A DNA stretch of 64,000 bases, taken from an uncultured Sphingobacteriaceae bacterium (GTDB taxonomy: Bacteria > Bacteroidota > Bacteroidia > Sphingobacteriales > Sphingobacteriaceae). The translations under genes and the position numbers were made by a program. Of this stretch, positions 52,787-62,629 are shown piece after piece. The stretch lies in NCBI GenBank assembly GCA_946480915.1, contig CAMLLO010000015.1:1-64000 (forward strand), given 5' to 3'. Position 1 is the stretch's first letter. Every line of letters starts with the position of its first letter. The notes under the pieces were generated by a model. The model was not told where the DNA came from. It worked only from the letters and a program-made list of their open reading frames with translations, and searched no databases.

Positions 52787-52981
52787 ATGAACGACAATCA
52801 ATTTAGAAGTCTGGATATAGACAGGATTAATATAAACGAATACTACGAGGTAGAATATTGGGCAAAGCAGTTTGGCTTACGTCCTGATGTTTTCAAGAAT
52901 CTTATTGAAGAAACCGGAATTACTTCCGCAGAAACTTTAAAAACATATCTGCACAACAAGTTTGGAGAAAATGTTGCTTAG
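52787..52981 (+). CDS. DUF3606 small protein
   Basis: 64 residues. RININEYYEVEYWAKQFGL, LIEETG and TLKTYL match the DUF3606 pattern (DR..IN...DYEV.YW....G). Small helical proteins of this family occur in many soil bacteria; no function is settled. It is divergent from the response regulator, with 212 bases between. Confidence 0.8.
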   Translation: MNDNQFRSLDIDRININEYYEVEYWAKQFGLRPDVFKNLIEETGITSAETLKTYLHNKFGENVA

Positions 52982-53220
52982 TTGAGTGATTGAATCCTCT
53001 CAATTAGTATTGTTCGCCCTCTGCTTTAACAGAAAGGGAGTACCTTCTTTTTGCTAAATTGACACGAGTCGATTTTATCCTTTCACTAAGGGATTTTGCC
53101 TTCAATCTTCCTCCCTTCCTTCAACACTCACAAGAAGCTTTCCCTCAAACAAAAAAGGTCATCCAGATACACGTCAGGAACAATTAACAGTACTCGGTGT
53201 TTGTAAGAAAAACAACATAC

Positions 53221-54513
53221 ATGGGTACATTAACAGATATTCCTGATTCGGCTACACCTAGAATAGTAATAGTTGGAGGCGGTTTCGGAGGTTTAAAACT
53301 GGCCAGATCCCTCGCAGCATCAAAAGCAGAGGTGGTGCTTATAGATAAAAACAATTACCATACTTTTCAACCTCTGTTATACCAAGTAGCAACTTCAGGA
53401 TTAAATGGTGCATCGATCGCCTATCCTTTCAGAAAGTTTTTTGAAAAGCAGCAAAATTTCTTTTTTCGATTAGCCGAAGTCCTTTCCGCTAATCCGGATC
53501 AGCAGCTGGTGGAAACCTCAATTGGTCCCATAAAGTACAATTTCCTGGTTATCGCTACTGGTGCCGAAACAAACTTTTTCGGCAATCAGCTGATGCAAAA
53601 AAATGCCATCGCCCTTAAAAGCATTAACGATGCTATAATGCTTCGAAATACCATTCTTTGCAACCTTGAAACTGCACTTCAGGCGCAAGACGAGGCTCAG
53701 ATAAATCTTTTAATGGATTTCGTGATTGTTGGTGGAGGCCCCACGGGTGTAGAACTCGCAGGAGCAATAAGTGAACTTCGAAAGCATGTTTTTCCTAAAG
53801 ACTATAAAGAACTGAACATTAAACAAATGGATATCAATCTGGTACAAAGCGGTGATCAGTTATTGAAGGGAATGTCGGCAGAGGCTTCGGAAAAAGCGTT
53901 AAAATTTTTAGAAGACTATGGTGTGAAAGTCTGGCTTAATCGGCGGGTAAAATCCTACGACGGGCAAACAGTATTGCTCGATTCGGGTGAAGAATTAAAG
54001 GCTCAAACATTGATATGGACAGCTGGAGTAATAGGATCGCCTATAAAAGGATTAAGGGAAGAGAGTATTATAAATAGCAACAGAATACTCGTTGATCAAT
54101 TCAACCAGGTAAAGGGCTACGATAATATTTATGCGGTGGGCGATGTGGCCTGCATGATAACGAATGAGTATCCGGAAGGGCATCCTATGGTTGCACAACC
54201 TGCCATCCAGCAAGGCAAACTGCTTGCTAAAAATTTAATAAAACGCCTTAATGGTCAGGCACAAACTCCTTTTCATTACCACGATCAGGGTTCGATGGCA
54301 ACGATTGGCCGTAATCGGGCTGTAGCGGATTTTAAGCTATTCAAGAGGGAATTCAGAACGCAAGGCTTTCTCGCATGGCTGATCTGGATGTTTATCCACC
54401 TGATTTCAATTATCAGCTTTAAGAACCGCCTCATAGTTTTGCTAAACTGGATAACCAGCTATTTTAGTTACGATAAGGGAATAAGACTGATTTTAGGCAA
54501 AAAGAAGGAATAA
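53221..54513 (+). CDS. ndh: Type II NADH dehydrogenase (NDH-2)
   Basis: Start taken at ATG 53221 (MGTLTDIPDSATPRIV); a GTG 8 codons upstream is possible. 430 residues. FAD site VIVGGGFGGLKLARSL, NADH site VIVGGGPTGVELAGAI, YAVGDVACM and the quinone-region AQPAIQQGK are typical. C-terminal hydrophobic and amphipathic helices (LAWLIWMFIHLISIISFKNR) anchor it to the inner face of the membrane. It passes electrons from NADH to quinone without proton pumping. Single-gene unit. Confidence 0.92.
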   Translation: MGTLTDIPDSATPRIVIVGGGFGGLKLARSLAASKAEVVLIDKNNYHTFQPLLYQVATSGLNGASIAYPFRKFFEKQQNFFFRLAEVLSANPDQQLVETSIGPIKYNFLVIATGAETNFFGNQLMQKNAIALKSINDAIMLRNTILCNLETALQAQDEAQINLLMDFVIVGGGPTGVELAGAISELRKHVFPKDYKELNIKQMDINLVQSGDQLLKGMSAEASEKALKFLEDYGVKVWLNRRVKSYDGQTVLLDSGEELKAQTLIWTAGVIGSPIKGLREESIINSNRILVDQFNQVKGYDNIYAVGDVACMITNEYPEGHPMVAQPAIQQGKLLAKNLIKRLNGQAQTPFHYHDQGSMATIGRNRAVADFKLFKREFRTQGFLAWLIWMFIHLISIISFKNRLIVLLNWITSYFSYDKGIRLILGKKKE

Positions 54514-54621
54514 AGACCTTTATCTCAAGCTCAAACTCTAAAATTTTATAAATCTTTTCCATGATTATATAACAAATCCGCTCCCGATTAAGCGACATTT
54601 GAGTATTCAAAAAAGGAGAAC

Positions 54622-56895
54622 ATGAGCATTCCGAATTCAAGTATAAAAGAAAACTTTCCTGTTACCGGCTTAAGTTGTGCATCCTGCGCAATCAGTGCGG
54701 AAACTATTTTGCAATCGCAAAAAGGAGTTATTAATGCTGTTGTAAACTTTGCCAATAATACTGCGTCGGTAGAATATCTCCCTTCTGAGATACAACCAGA
54801 AGACTTAAAATCGGCTGTTCAAACGGTTGGCTACGATTTACTAATCGAAGACACTGAAACTGCAAAAACAAAGGTCGAAAGTATAGAAAAACAAAAGTCA
54901 AAAGACCTGGAAAGAAAAACCTGGCTCTCTATATTATCTTCCATTCCGATTGTAGGCATGGGAATGTTTTTCATGCATATGCCTTACAACAATTATATCC
55001 AATGGGCACTTGCAACCCCTGTAGTTTTAATCTTCGGACAACAGTTTTTTGTGAATGCCTATAAGCAGGCGAAGCATGGCTCGGCCAATATGGACACATT
55101 GGTGGCTTTGAGCACCGGGATTGCTTATTTGTTCAGCATATTTAATACGCTGTATCCGCAGTTCTGGACCAGCCGTGGTTTGGAAGCCCATGTGTATTTT
55201 GAGGCTGCCGCCGTTGTAATTTCCTTCATCCTTTTAGGCAGGCTTTTAGAGGAAAATGCTAAATCGAATACTTCCGAAGCCATAAAAAAGCTCATGGGAC
55301 TTCAGCCCAAAACGGTGATTCGCATTTCGAATAGTGTCGAGCAGATCGTCCCGATAGAGGAAGTACATGTAAATGATATTCTGCTGGTAAAGCCGGGAGA
55401 GAAAATCCCGCTCGACGGAAAAGTACTTTCAGGATCTTCTTATGTGGACGAGAGCATGATTAGCGGAGAACCCGTCCCTGTATTGAAAGAGAAAGATTCG
55501 GCGGTTTTTGGCGGTACTATCAACCAAAAAGGCAGCTTTAGTTTCGTTGCCGAAAAAGTTGGCAAAGATACCTTGCTCGCCCAAATCATTAAACTTGTTC
55601 AGGATGCCCAGGGCAGTAAAGCCCCGGTACAAAAACTGGTTGATAAAATCGCGGGAATATTTGTGCCTGTGGTGATTGGTATTGCTGTGATCAGCTTTTT
55701 CACCTGGATGGTTTTAGGGGGAGATAACGGATTTACCCAAGGTTTATTGGCAATGGTAACGGTGCTGGTTATTGCCTGCCCCTGCGCATTGGGACTTGCA
55801 ACTCCCACTGCGATTATGGTGGGCGTAGGTAAAGGTGCTGAAAACGGCATTTTGATTAAAGACGCAGAAAGTTTGGAACAGGCTAAAAACGTGAACGCCA
55901 TTGTTCTGGATAAAACCGGAACTATCACCGAAGGAAAACCAGAAGTTATAGCCATTGAATGGAAGGCAGGCGTAGATCAAAAAGAACTTTCGAATTTGAT
56001 TTATAGCATCGAATCGCAATCAGAGCATCCGCTTGCAGATGCTGTTGTTAAGCATTTACAAGCACAAAAACTAACAAAACTGCCTTTAGATTCCTTCGAA
56101 AGTTTAACAGGTGAAGGTGTTTTTGCCTTGCACAAGGGCGATGCCTATTTTGTCGGAAGTCCGAAATTGATGACACAGAATTCAATTTTCATTGATGAGG
56201 CCTTGAAGCAAAAATCAGAGGAATGGCTTTACCAGGCATATACAGTTATATGGATTTCGGATAAAGAAAATGCTTTGGCGGCCATCGGGATAGCTGATAA
56301 GATAAAAAGCACTTCCGCGGCAGCTGTGCAGGCTTTGCAGGATATGAACATCGATGTTTATATGCTCACCGGCGACAATGAAAAAACAGCTCAGGCAGTA
56401 GCCAAAAAGATCGGCATACTAAATTACAGGGCAGAAACATTGCCGGCCGATAAGGCAAACTTTGTGAAAGAATTACAACAGCAGGGAAAGAAAGTGGCCA
56501 TGGTTGGCGATGGCATAAACGACAGCCAGGCCCTGGCTCAGGCCGATGTTAGTATTGCTATGGGGAAAGGTACAGACATTGCCATGGATGTAGCAAAAAT
56601 GACTCTTATCTCCTCGAACTTATTACAGGTACCAAAGGCTATTCAACTTTCGAGGGAAACTGTAAAAGTGATTAAGCAGAATCTGTTTTGGGCCTTCATT
56701 TATAATATTATCGGAATACCAATTGCAGCGGGTATACTGTATCCTTTTACAGGATTTTTATTAAACCCAATGCTGGCAGGTGGAGCAATGGCTCTGAGCA
56801 GCGTGAGTGTAGTAACAAACAGCTTACGACTGAAGTACATTAAAATACAATCAAGAGTCGACAGCAAAAGCATTGAATCAACTAATTTTCAATAA
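54622..56895 (+). CDS. copA: Copper-transporting P1B-type ATPase CopA
   Basis: 757 residues. One N-terminal HMA domain with GLSCASC. Membrane segments carry the Cu(I) site CPCALGL. Actuator SGEPVPV, phosphorylation site DKTGTIT, HP motif SEHPLADAV and GDGINDSQAL are all present. P1B-1 type, exporting Cu(I) (or Ag) to the periplasm. A second, free HMA protein starts 10 bases after its end. No CueR or CsoR-type regulator is nearby. Confidence 0.94.
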   Translation: MSIPNSSIKENFPVTGLSCASCAISAETILQSQKGVINAVVNFANNTASVEYLPSEIQPEDLKSAVQTVGYDLLIEDTETAKTKVESIEKQKSKDLERKTWLSILSSIPIVGMGMFFMHMPYNNYIQWALATPVVLIFGQQFFVNAYKQAKHGSANMDTLVALSTGIAYLFSIFNTLYPQFWTSRGLEAHVYFEAAAVVISFILLGRLLEENAKSNTSEAIKKLMGLQPKTVIRISNSVEQIVPIEEVHVNDILLVKPGEKIPLDGKVLSGSSYVDESMISGEPVPVLKEKDSAVFGGTINQKGSFSFVAEKVGKDTLLAQIIKLVQDAQGSKAPVQKLVDKIAGIFVPVVIGIAVISFFTWMVLGGDNGFTQGLLAMVTVLVIACPCALGLATPTAIMVGVGKGAENGILIKDAESLEQAKNVNAIVLDKTGTITEGKPEVIAIEWKAGVDQKELSNLIYSIESQSEHPLADAVVKHLQAQKLTKLPLDSFESLTGEGVFALHKGDAYFVGSPKLMTQNSIFIDEALKQKSEEWLYQAYTVIWISDKENALAAIGIADKIKSTSAAAVQALQDMNIDVYMLTGDNEKTAQAVAKKIGILNYRAETLPADKANFVKELQQQGKKVAMVGDGINDSQALAQADVSIAMGKGTDIAMDVAKMTLISSNLLQVPKAIQLSRETVKVIKQNLFWAFIYNIIGIPIAAGILYPFTGFLLNPMLAGGAMALSSVSVVTNSLRLKYIKIQSRVDSKSIESTNFQ

Positions 56896-56905
56896 AGTAA
56901 TAATC

Positions 56906-57121
56906 ATGAAAAAGTATCAATTCAAAACAACAATAAATTGTGGCGGATGTATAGCGAAAGTTACACCTCATCTAAATTCAAATTCCGACATCAAAAACTG
57001 GAGCGTGGATATTAACAGTCCGGAGAAAGTTCTTACAGTTGAAACCGAAAGTTTACAACAGCAGGAAGTAAAAGGAATTATCGAAAAACTTGGCTTTAAG
57101 GCGGATGAAATTCGGACCTAA
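56906..57121 (+). CDS. Small HMA protein (copper chaperone-like)
   Basis: Start set at ATG 56906 (MKKYQFKTTINCGGC); the frame overlaps copA if a more distant ATG at 56873 is used. 71 residues. The metal site reads NCGGC in place of the usual MxCxxC. The rest (DINSPEKVLTVET, IIEKLGFKADEI) is the ferredoxin-like HMA fold. Likely hands copper to CopA. Only two Cys are present. Confidence 0.85.
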   Translation: MKKYQFKTTINCGGCIAKVTPHLNSNSDIKNWSVDINSPEKVLTVETESLQQQEVKGIIEKLGFKADEIRT

Positions 57122-57226
57122 GCTATTTAAACAAGTAAGCTTTTAATATGTTATACATATACCCACCTCCAAAATCTAAGGATTTTCTTAAGAAAGACAA
57201 AGGTTGAGTGATGAGGGTTAAGCAAG

Positions 57227-57263
57227 CGGTTGGGCCTCCTTTGTGGCCTAGCCGTTTTTTTTT
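57227..57263 (+). terminator. Terminator after the copper genes
   Basis: CGGTTGGGCC pairs with GGCCTAGCCG (two wobbles) around an 8-nt loop, followed by nine T. It lies 105 bases past the HMA stop. Confidence 0.75.
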
Positions 57264-57358
57264 CTAATCTTCCTAAAATTGTTACCTCCTGAACAACATA
57301 TCCATTTGGACTTGTATCCGTAAAATAAGATTTTTACGTAATACCGATTATTCTTTAA

Positions 57359-58531
57359 ATGAAGGAATTACAAAAAATCGTTAAGGCTTTTGAGGATGCA
57401 GATAAACGGGGGCTGAAAACAACTTTGGCAACAGTTGTTCAGGTCATCGGCTCGGCCTACCGGCACGAAGGAGCCAGAATGTTGGTGACAGAAAACGGTG
57501 AGCTGACTGGTGCGATAAGTGGCGGCTGCCTTGAAGGCGATGCATTGCGAAAAGCCCGACTTGCGATGACCGAAAACCGGAAAATGCTGGTCACGTATGA
57601 CACCATGGATGAAGATGATGCCACCTTAGGAGTTGGATTGGGGTGCAATGGCATCATCCAGGTTTTACTCGAACCCATTAATTCAGCAGATCCATTCAAC
57701 CCGATCGAACTCTTTAGAACATTCCTTTCGAGAAGGCAACATGCAGTTCTGGGAACTTTTTTTTCAATCGACAATAAACTCGACCACCAACACGGAACAT
57801 GTTTGCTGGCAACGAATGACAGTAAAATAGCCGGAAGATTTGAAAACCCGATTAAAGAGGCCTTTATCAGAGATGCACAAGCGGTTTTAGCAAACGGTCA
57901 ATCCATTATCCGGCATTATCCGCAAAGCAATATCACAGGCTTTGTTGAGTACCTACAACCACCAATACACCTTTTAATTTTCGGCGCCGGCAACGATGCA
58001 ATCCCCGTAGTGGGATTCGCTGAAATTTTAGGATGGGAAGTGTCTGTTATTGACGGACGCTCGAATTATGCCACATCTGCTCGCTTCCCAACCGCAAAAC
58101 AACTATTAGTTGCCAAACCCGAACAGGCTTTCGCTGATCTAATTATCGATACCCAGACTGTGGCTGTTTTGATGAGTCACAACTATAATTACGATCTGGC
58201 TGCTTTAAAACAGCTGATAAACCTTGATCTGAACTATGTTGGCGCCTTGGGCCCGAAAAAGAAACTAAACCGAATGCTGGATCAGCTTTCGGATGAAGGC
58301 CTTTACATATCTGAAAAAAAACGATCAACCATATTTGGACCAAGCGGCCTCGATATAGGCTCTGAAACTCCCGAAGAAATTGCGCTGTCTATCGTCTCAG
58401 AAATTAAAGCGGTTCTGTCAAATAGAAATGGGACTTCCTTAAAGCACAGGCCTTCAGAAGATAATTCGGTGGAACCTGTGTTTAAAAAACATGCGAATGC
58501 AAAGTTCGCTTCATGCGCTATCAACTTATGA
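57359..58531 (+). CDS. XdhC/CoxI-family molybdoenzyme maturation protein
   Basis: 390 residues. N-terminal XdhC/CoxI domain with GSAYRHEGARMLV and GAISGGCLEGDALRKA; C-terminal Rossmann domain with LLIFGAGNDAIPVVGFAE and VGALGPKKKL. XdhC proteins bind and sulfurate molybdenum cofactor for xanthine dehydrogenase-type enzymes. The next gene overlaps by ATGA and encodes a MobA-like transferase, so cofactor finishing is the theme. The oxidase subunits themselves are not in this window. Confidence 0.9.
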   Translation: MKELQKIVKAFEDADKRGLKTTLATVVQVIGSAYRHEGARMLVTENGELTGAISGGCLEGDALRKARLAMTENRKMLVTYDTMDEDDATLGVGLGCNGIIQVLLEPINSADPFNPIELFRTFLSRRQHAVLGTFFSIDNKLDHQHGTCLLATNDSKIAGRFENPIKEAFIRDAQAVLANGQSIIRHYPQSNITGFVEYLQPPIHLLIFGAGNDAIPVVGFAEILGWEVSVIDGRSNYATSARFPTAKQLLVAKPEQAFADLIIDTQTVAVLMSHNYNYDLAALKQLINLDLNYVGALGPKKKLNRMLDQLSDEGLYISEKKRSTIFGPSGLDIGSETPEEIALSIVSEIKAVLSNRNGTSLKHRPSEDNSVEPVFKKHANAKFASCAINL

Positions 58532-59112
58532 CCGCCCTCATTATTCTTGCAGCGGGTTCCTCCACTCGATTAGGACAACCAAAACAAAAACTCTTTTATA
58601 AAGGGAAAAGCCTTTTAAAGCTTGCTGTTGATGAAGGACTGGCTTCACGATGCTATCCTGTACTGGTAGTTTTAGGCGCCAACGAAGGAGAAGTTCGCGC
58701 TGAAATAGACTCGAACGAGGTTCAAAGCGTGTTAAATAAGGATTGGGAGAATGGGATGTCCTCTTCTATTAAATGTGGAATAAATGCTCTTGTTAAAAGC
58801 AATCCAGATGTTTCTGAAGTCATCCTAATGCTTTGCGACCAGCCTTTTGTTGATGCTGAAATTTTAAACAAGCTTATTACCCAAAAGCAGCTAAGCGGAA
58901 AAGCTATTGCAGCTTGCACCTATGATAATACTCTGGGAACGCCAGTTCTGTTCGACCGTATATTCTTTTCTCAGCTCTTGTGTCTTGAAGGGCAGCAAGG
59001 CGCAAAAAAGCTGATTTTTAATAATAAAGATCAGGTAGTATCGATTCCGTTTCCTTTTGGGAACATAGACATTGATACAATGGAAGATTATGAAAAGTTA
59101 AAAGGAATCTAA
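58528..59112 (+). CDS. MobA-like nucleotidyltransferase (molybdenum cofactor cytidylyltransferase type)
   Basis: Start set at ATG 58528, which overlaps the XdhC stop as ATGA; 194 residues. LIILAAGSSTRLGQPKQKL is the nucleotide loop and LMLCDQPFVDAEIL the metal-binding region. The MocA type (CTP, for xanthine dehydrogenase-family cofactor) is favoured by the XdhC partner; the base specificity cannot be read with confidence. Confidence 0.88.
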   Translation: MTALIILAAGSSTRLGQPKQKLFYKGKSLLKLAVDEGLASRCYPVLVVLGANEGEVRAEIDSNEVQSVLNKDWENGMSSSIKCGINALVKSNPDVSEVILMLCDQPFVDAEILNKLITQKQLSGKAIAACTYDNTLGTPVLFDRIFFSQLLCLEGQQGAKKLIFNNKDQVVSIPFPFGNIDIDTMEDYEKLKGI

Positions 59113-59128
59113 GTCTCTCAGTAAATTG

Positions 59129-59154
59129 AAAAAGCTATCCGGAAATAGCTTTTT
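59129..59154. terminator. Bidirectional terminator between convergent genes
   Basis: AAAAAGCTAT pairs perfectly with ATAGCTTTTT around a 6-nt loop. T-rich tracts lie on both strands. It separates the mobA-like gene from the convergent GH2 gene. Confidence 0.85.
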
Positions 59155-59169
59155 CTAATTTTTTTAATT

Positions 59170-61515
59170 TTATGGGGCAACGTTTAAAGTTATGTCGGCT
59201 GATTCCAATCCTTCTGATTGGGCTTTAAAAATTATTTTTCCTTTCCCCCCTGAAGCTTTTATTATCGCAATCGCTTTGCCCTGGTGAGCCTGGCGCTCAG
59301 TAGCCTGGTAAGGCTCATGACTGGTAATGTTTCCGTTGTCGACCGCAGCAATTACACCCGGACCGGAAACGCTGAATTTAATAAGATTGTCGGAATTTGG
59401 ACAGGGAACACCATTTGCATCAACGACTGTCGCAGTGACAAATGAAACATCATCCCAATTTTTGGTAAGTGCTGATTGGCTGCTTGTCAGAATGATCTTA
59501 GCAGGTGCTCCTGCAGACTTAAATTCTTCTGATGCAACTTCTTTACCTTGATTTCTACCAATTGCTTTAATTGTCCCTTTTTCAAAAGTCACATCCCACT
59601 CTCTCGGCGAGTCGTTGGCAGGTTTTGGTAGCGCCCCTAAAGATTTCCCGTTAAGGAAAAGCTCTACATCATCGCAATTGCTGTAAACCTGAACTTTTGC
59701 GTTGTCATAAGTATCAAAATCTGTTGGGGTCCAGTTCGCCACCCAAGCACCAACGCCGGCATTCTCCGCCCGTCTTACAATATGAACCACGGGTTTATCA
59801 GACCACCAGCTTTGACGCTGCAACGACTGTTGTTTCCAATTGCCTGCACGATCGAATAAACCCTGATTGTTTGTAGTCTCCGGCCAGTCGGCTTCACCTA
59901 AATAATCAACACCGGTCCATAAAAACTGTCCGGCCATGTACGGCTTATCGCGTAAAGCAAGCCACTGATTCAATACATGCGTATTTTCGGTTCCAATTAC
60001 CTTCCAGTGAGGATTGTTTTCATGAGCGGCGATCAATTCATTTTCACGATAGTTTTGCCCAACTACATCCATATGTTCTGCGAAACCGTTTAAATAAACT
60101 TTAGAATTTGCCGGGCGGAACAAGCCCATAGTTACCGGCCTCGTACCATCATATTTCTTCACCACATCTTCCTGATCTTTATATACTTTATATCCGGCAG
60201 GATAGCTAAGATCATCATGTATTTCGTTTCCGATGCTGTAAATTACAATGGAAGGATGATTTCGATCTCTCAAAACCATATCCCGGGTATCTTTCTCCCA
60301 CCAGTCTTTAAAATACAGGTTATAGCCTTTTTCTCCGTTATGTTTTGCAGAGGTCCATGTGTCGAAGGTTTCGTCCATTACCACAAAACCCATTTTGTCG
60401 CAAAGATCCAGAAATTCCGGTGCCACCGGGTTGTGGGATGTCCGTATGCCATTTACACCCACCTGTTTTAGTAATTTGAAACGTTGCTCCCAAACTCCAA
60501 GAGGAACTGCCGCACCAACAGCACCGCCATCATGATGCAAACACACCCCTTTTATTTTGTAATTTTTGTCGTTCAGCCAAAAACCTGTAGCAGCATCAAA
60601 CCTGCTGGTTTTTATTCCGAAGGTAGTAGTTTGATCATCCAGAATAGTTTGCCCTGAAAGCACCTTAGTTACTGCTTCATATAAATTAGGCTGTTCAATA
60701 TCCCAAAGCTTAGGATTACTGACATTGATATTCTGAACAAATTCAACGGTTTTCCCTTTCGGGATAGACTGCTTGCTTGTTGCCGTTTGAACAACTTTTC
60801 CTGCTGCATCCAGAATAGAAGTTTCTAAAATGTATTCTGAAGTGGCATTGCCCTTGTTTTCAATCTCAGCCTTAATATTCACGGTCGCTTTATCTTTAGA
60901 AACAATAGGCGTTGTAATAAAAGTTCCCCATTGAGTAAAGTGAACCGGGTTGACAGAGACTAAACGGACATGCCGATAAATACCGGCCCCCTGGTAATAT
61001 CTTGAAGCTGGCTGAGCAGTATTATCAGCTCTCACCGCAATAACGTTCGTCTTTCCCTTGCCAAAGTTTAAATACTTTGTTAAATCATAATTAAAACTGA
61101 TGTAGCCATACGGCCGTTTTCCCAAATGAATTCCATTGATCCAAACATCACTATTCATCATCACGCCATCAAACTCGATAGTGTGAAGCTTTTGAGCATC
61201 GGCGTCTGTTAGAGTAAATGTTTTACGGTACCAGCCGATACCTGAGGGCAAATACCCGCCACCACGCGCTGTAGGATTGGTTTTGTCGTATGGCCCTTCT
61301 ATGCTCCAATCATGAGGCACATCAAGAGTTCTCCACTTTGCATCATTAAACGAAGTTTTTTCTGCTCCGGGGGCGTCACTTTTCAAAAAACGCCAGTCAG
61401 TATCGAAAGAAGTAACTTTACGTGACTGTGCTTTCACATTTATCTCTGATGCAAACAAAAATGTGAGTAAAAATATCTGCCATTTCCAGTTACCTGAATT
61501 GAATAGGTGCTTCAT
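59170..61515 (-). CDS. Glycoside hydrolase family 2 (beta-galactosidase-like), exported
   Basis: Start set at 61515 (MKHLFNSGNWKWQIFLLTFL); the frame is open 8 codons upstream. 781 residues. Signal peptide; sugar-binding domain ~40-190 (VPHDWSIEGPYD, DVWINGIHLGKRPYGY); Ig-like domain; TIM barrel with CLHHDGGAVGAAVP, GIRTSHNPVAPEFLDLCD and the acid/base in IYSIGNEIHDD; a second Glu in VIGTEN is the nucleophile candidate. C-terminal DUF4982-like and Ig-like domains follow (PAKIILTSSQSALTK). Beta-galactosidase or related specificity is inferred from family. Transcribed last after the LacI and aldo-keto reductase genes, with its own operator candidate. Confidence 0.93.
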   Translation of the reverse strand: MKHLFNSGNWKWQIFLLTFLFASEINVKAQSRKVTSFDTDWRFLKSDAPGAEKTSFNDAKWRTLDVPHDWSIEGPYDKTNPTARGGGYLPSGIGWYRKTFTLTDADAQKLHTIEFDGVMMNSDVWINGIHLGKRPYGYISFNYDLTKYLNFGKGKTNVIAVRADNTAQPASRYYQGAGIYRHVRLVSVNPVHFTQWGTFITTPIVSKDKATVNIKAEIENKGNATSEYILETSILDAAGKVVQTATSKQSIPKGKTVEFVQNINVSNPKLWDIEQPNLYEAVTKVLSGQTILDDQTTTFGIKTSRFDAATGFWLNDKNYKIKGVCLHHDGGAVGAAVPLGVWEQRFKLLKQVGVNGIRTSHNPVAPEFLDLCDKMGFVVMDETFDTWTSAKHNGEKGYNLYFKDWWEKDTRDMVLRDRNHPSIVIYSIGNEIHDDLSYPAGYKVYKDQEDVVKKYDGTRPVTMGLFRPANSKVYLNGFAEHMDVVGQNYRENELIAAHENNPHWKVIGTENTHVLNQWLALRDKPYMAGQFLWTGVDYLGEADWPETTNNQGLFDRAGNWKQQSLQRQSWWSDKPVVHIVRRAENAGVGAWVANWTPTDFDTYDNAKVQVYSNCDDVELFLNGKSLGALPKPANDSPREWDVTFEKGTIKAIGRNQGKEVASEEFKSAGAPAKIILTSSQSALTKNWDDVSFVTATVVDANGVPCPNSDNLIKFSVSGPGVIAAVDNGNITSHEPYQATERQAHQGKAIAIIKASGGKGKIIFKAQSEGLESADITLNVAP

Positions 61516-61557
61516 TTTTAAATTGGTTATGAGGTACAAATTATCGCTTTAAATGAT

Positions 61558-61569
61558 TTAATCGTGTAA
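61558..61569. promoter_or_regulatory. LacI-type operator candidate before the GH2 gene
   Basis: TTAATCGTGTAA has a central CG and pairs at 4 of 6 positions. It shares TAATCGT with the stronger site at 63674. It lies 43 bases upstream of the GH2 start, on the minus-strand promoter side. Confidence 0.4.
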
Positions 61570-61612
61570 AAACTCCCTTACATAAAAAGGCTATACTTAG
61601 AATGATAAAGGC

Positions 61613-62602
61613 TTAAGCCAAAATCTTATCGATCGCAGCAAGCTCGCCAGAACTAAAGCTGGTGTTTTTTAAGGCCTGTAAAGAATCCGTAATCTGCTCT
61701 GGTTTACTTGCGCCTATTAGCACAGTGGTTACTCGTTTATCTTTTAAAACCCATGATAAAGCCATGTGAGCCAGTTTTTGTCCGCGTTGTTGCGCAATTT
61801 CATTCAGCGCTTTTATTTTTTCAATCCTTTCGGGAGTAATGTGGTCTTCCTTTAAAAACACTCCGCTGGTTGCAACTCTCGAATCCGCAGGAATGCCGTG
61901 CAGATATTTATCTGTTAACAGGCCTTGCGCCAAGGGCGAAAACGGAATGCAGCCAACTCCTTCTTTTTCGAGTAGATCTAATAAACCACCCTCTACCCAT
62001 CTTTCAAACATTGAGTATTTGGGCTGATGTATAAGGCAAGGCGTACCTAAGTCTTTTAATATTTTAAAAGCTCTTTCGGCTTCTGCCGGACGATAATTGG
62101 ATATCCCCACATACAATGCTTTTCCCTGCCTAACGATTAAATCCAGGGCAGCCATGGTTTCTTCAAGTGGGGTATTGGGGTCAGGGCGATGATGATAGAA
62201 TATATCCACATAGTCCAACTTCATTCTTTTTAAACTCTGATCAAGACTTGAAGCCAGGTATTTCTTGGATCCCCAATCCCCGTAAGGGCCATCCCACATA
62301 GTGTAACCGGCCTTAGTCGAAATAATAAGTTCATCGCGATAATTACGCAGATCCTGGAATAATATTTTCCCAAAATTCTCCTCTGCTGAGCCTGGCGGCG
62401 GACCATAATTATTTGCAAGGTCGAAATGAGTAATTCCATGGTCAAAGGCGGTCTTAACCAGGTTCCTGCTATTTTCGAAATTGTTTACATGTCCGAAATT
62501 GTGCCACAAACCGAGTGACATTGCAGAAAGCTTAATGCCGCTGTTTCCGCAGCGACGATATTCCATTGTATTGTAGCGTTCGAGTGAAGGGGTGTATGTC
62601 AT
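61613..62602 (-). CDS. Aldo-keto reductase, YghZ-like
   Basis: 329 residues. MEYRRCGNSGIKLSAMSLGL, THFDLANNYGPPPGSAEENF, the catalytic Lys in STKAGYTMWDGPYG and YVDIFYHHRPDPNTPLEETM match the YghZ/Gpr branch, which reduces L-glyceraldehyde 3-phosphate and small aldehydes with NADPH. ATG 62602 (MTYTPSLERYNTMEYR) matches related proteins. It starts 27 bases after lacI and is probably cotranscribed with it. Confidence 0.9.
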   Translation of the reverse strand: MTYTPSLERYNTMEYRRCGNSGIKLSAMSLGLWHNFGHVNNFENSRNLVKTAFDHGITHFDLANNYGPPPGSAEENFGKILFQDLRNYRDELIISTKAGYTMWDGPYGDWGSKKYLASSLDQSLKRMKLDYVDIFYHHRPDPNTPLEETMAALDLIVRQGKALYVGISNYRPAEAERAFKILKDLGTPCLIHQPKYSMFERWVEGGLLDLLEKEGVGCIPFSPLAQGLLTDKYLHGIPADSRVATSGVFLKEDHITPERIEKIKALNEIAQQRGQKLAHMALSWVLKDKRVTTVLIGASKPEQITDSLQALKNTSFSSGELAAIDKILA

Positions 62603-62629
62603 TCTGTTAGCAATAAAATTGTATTACAA

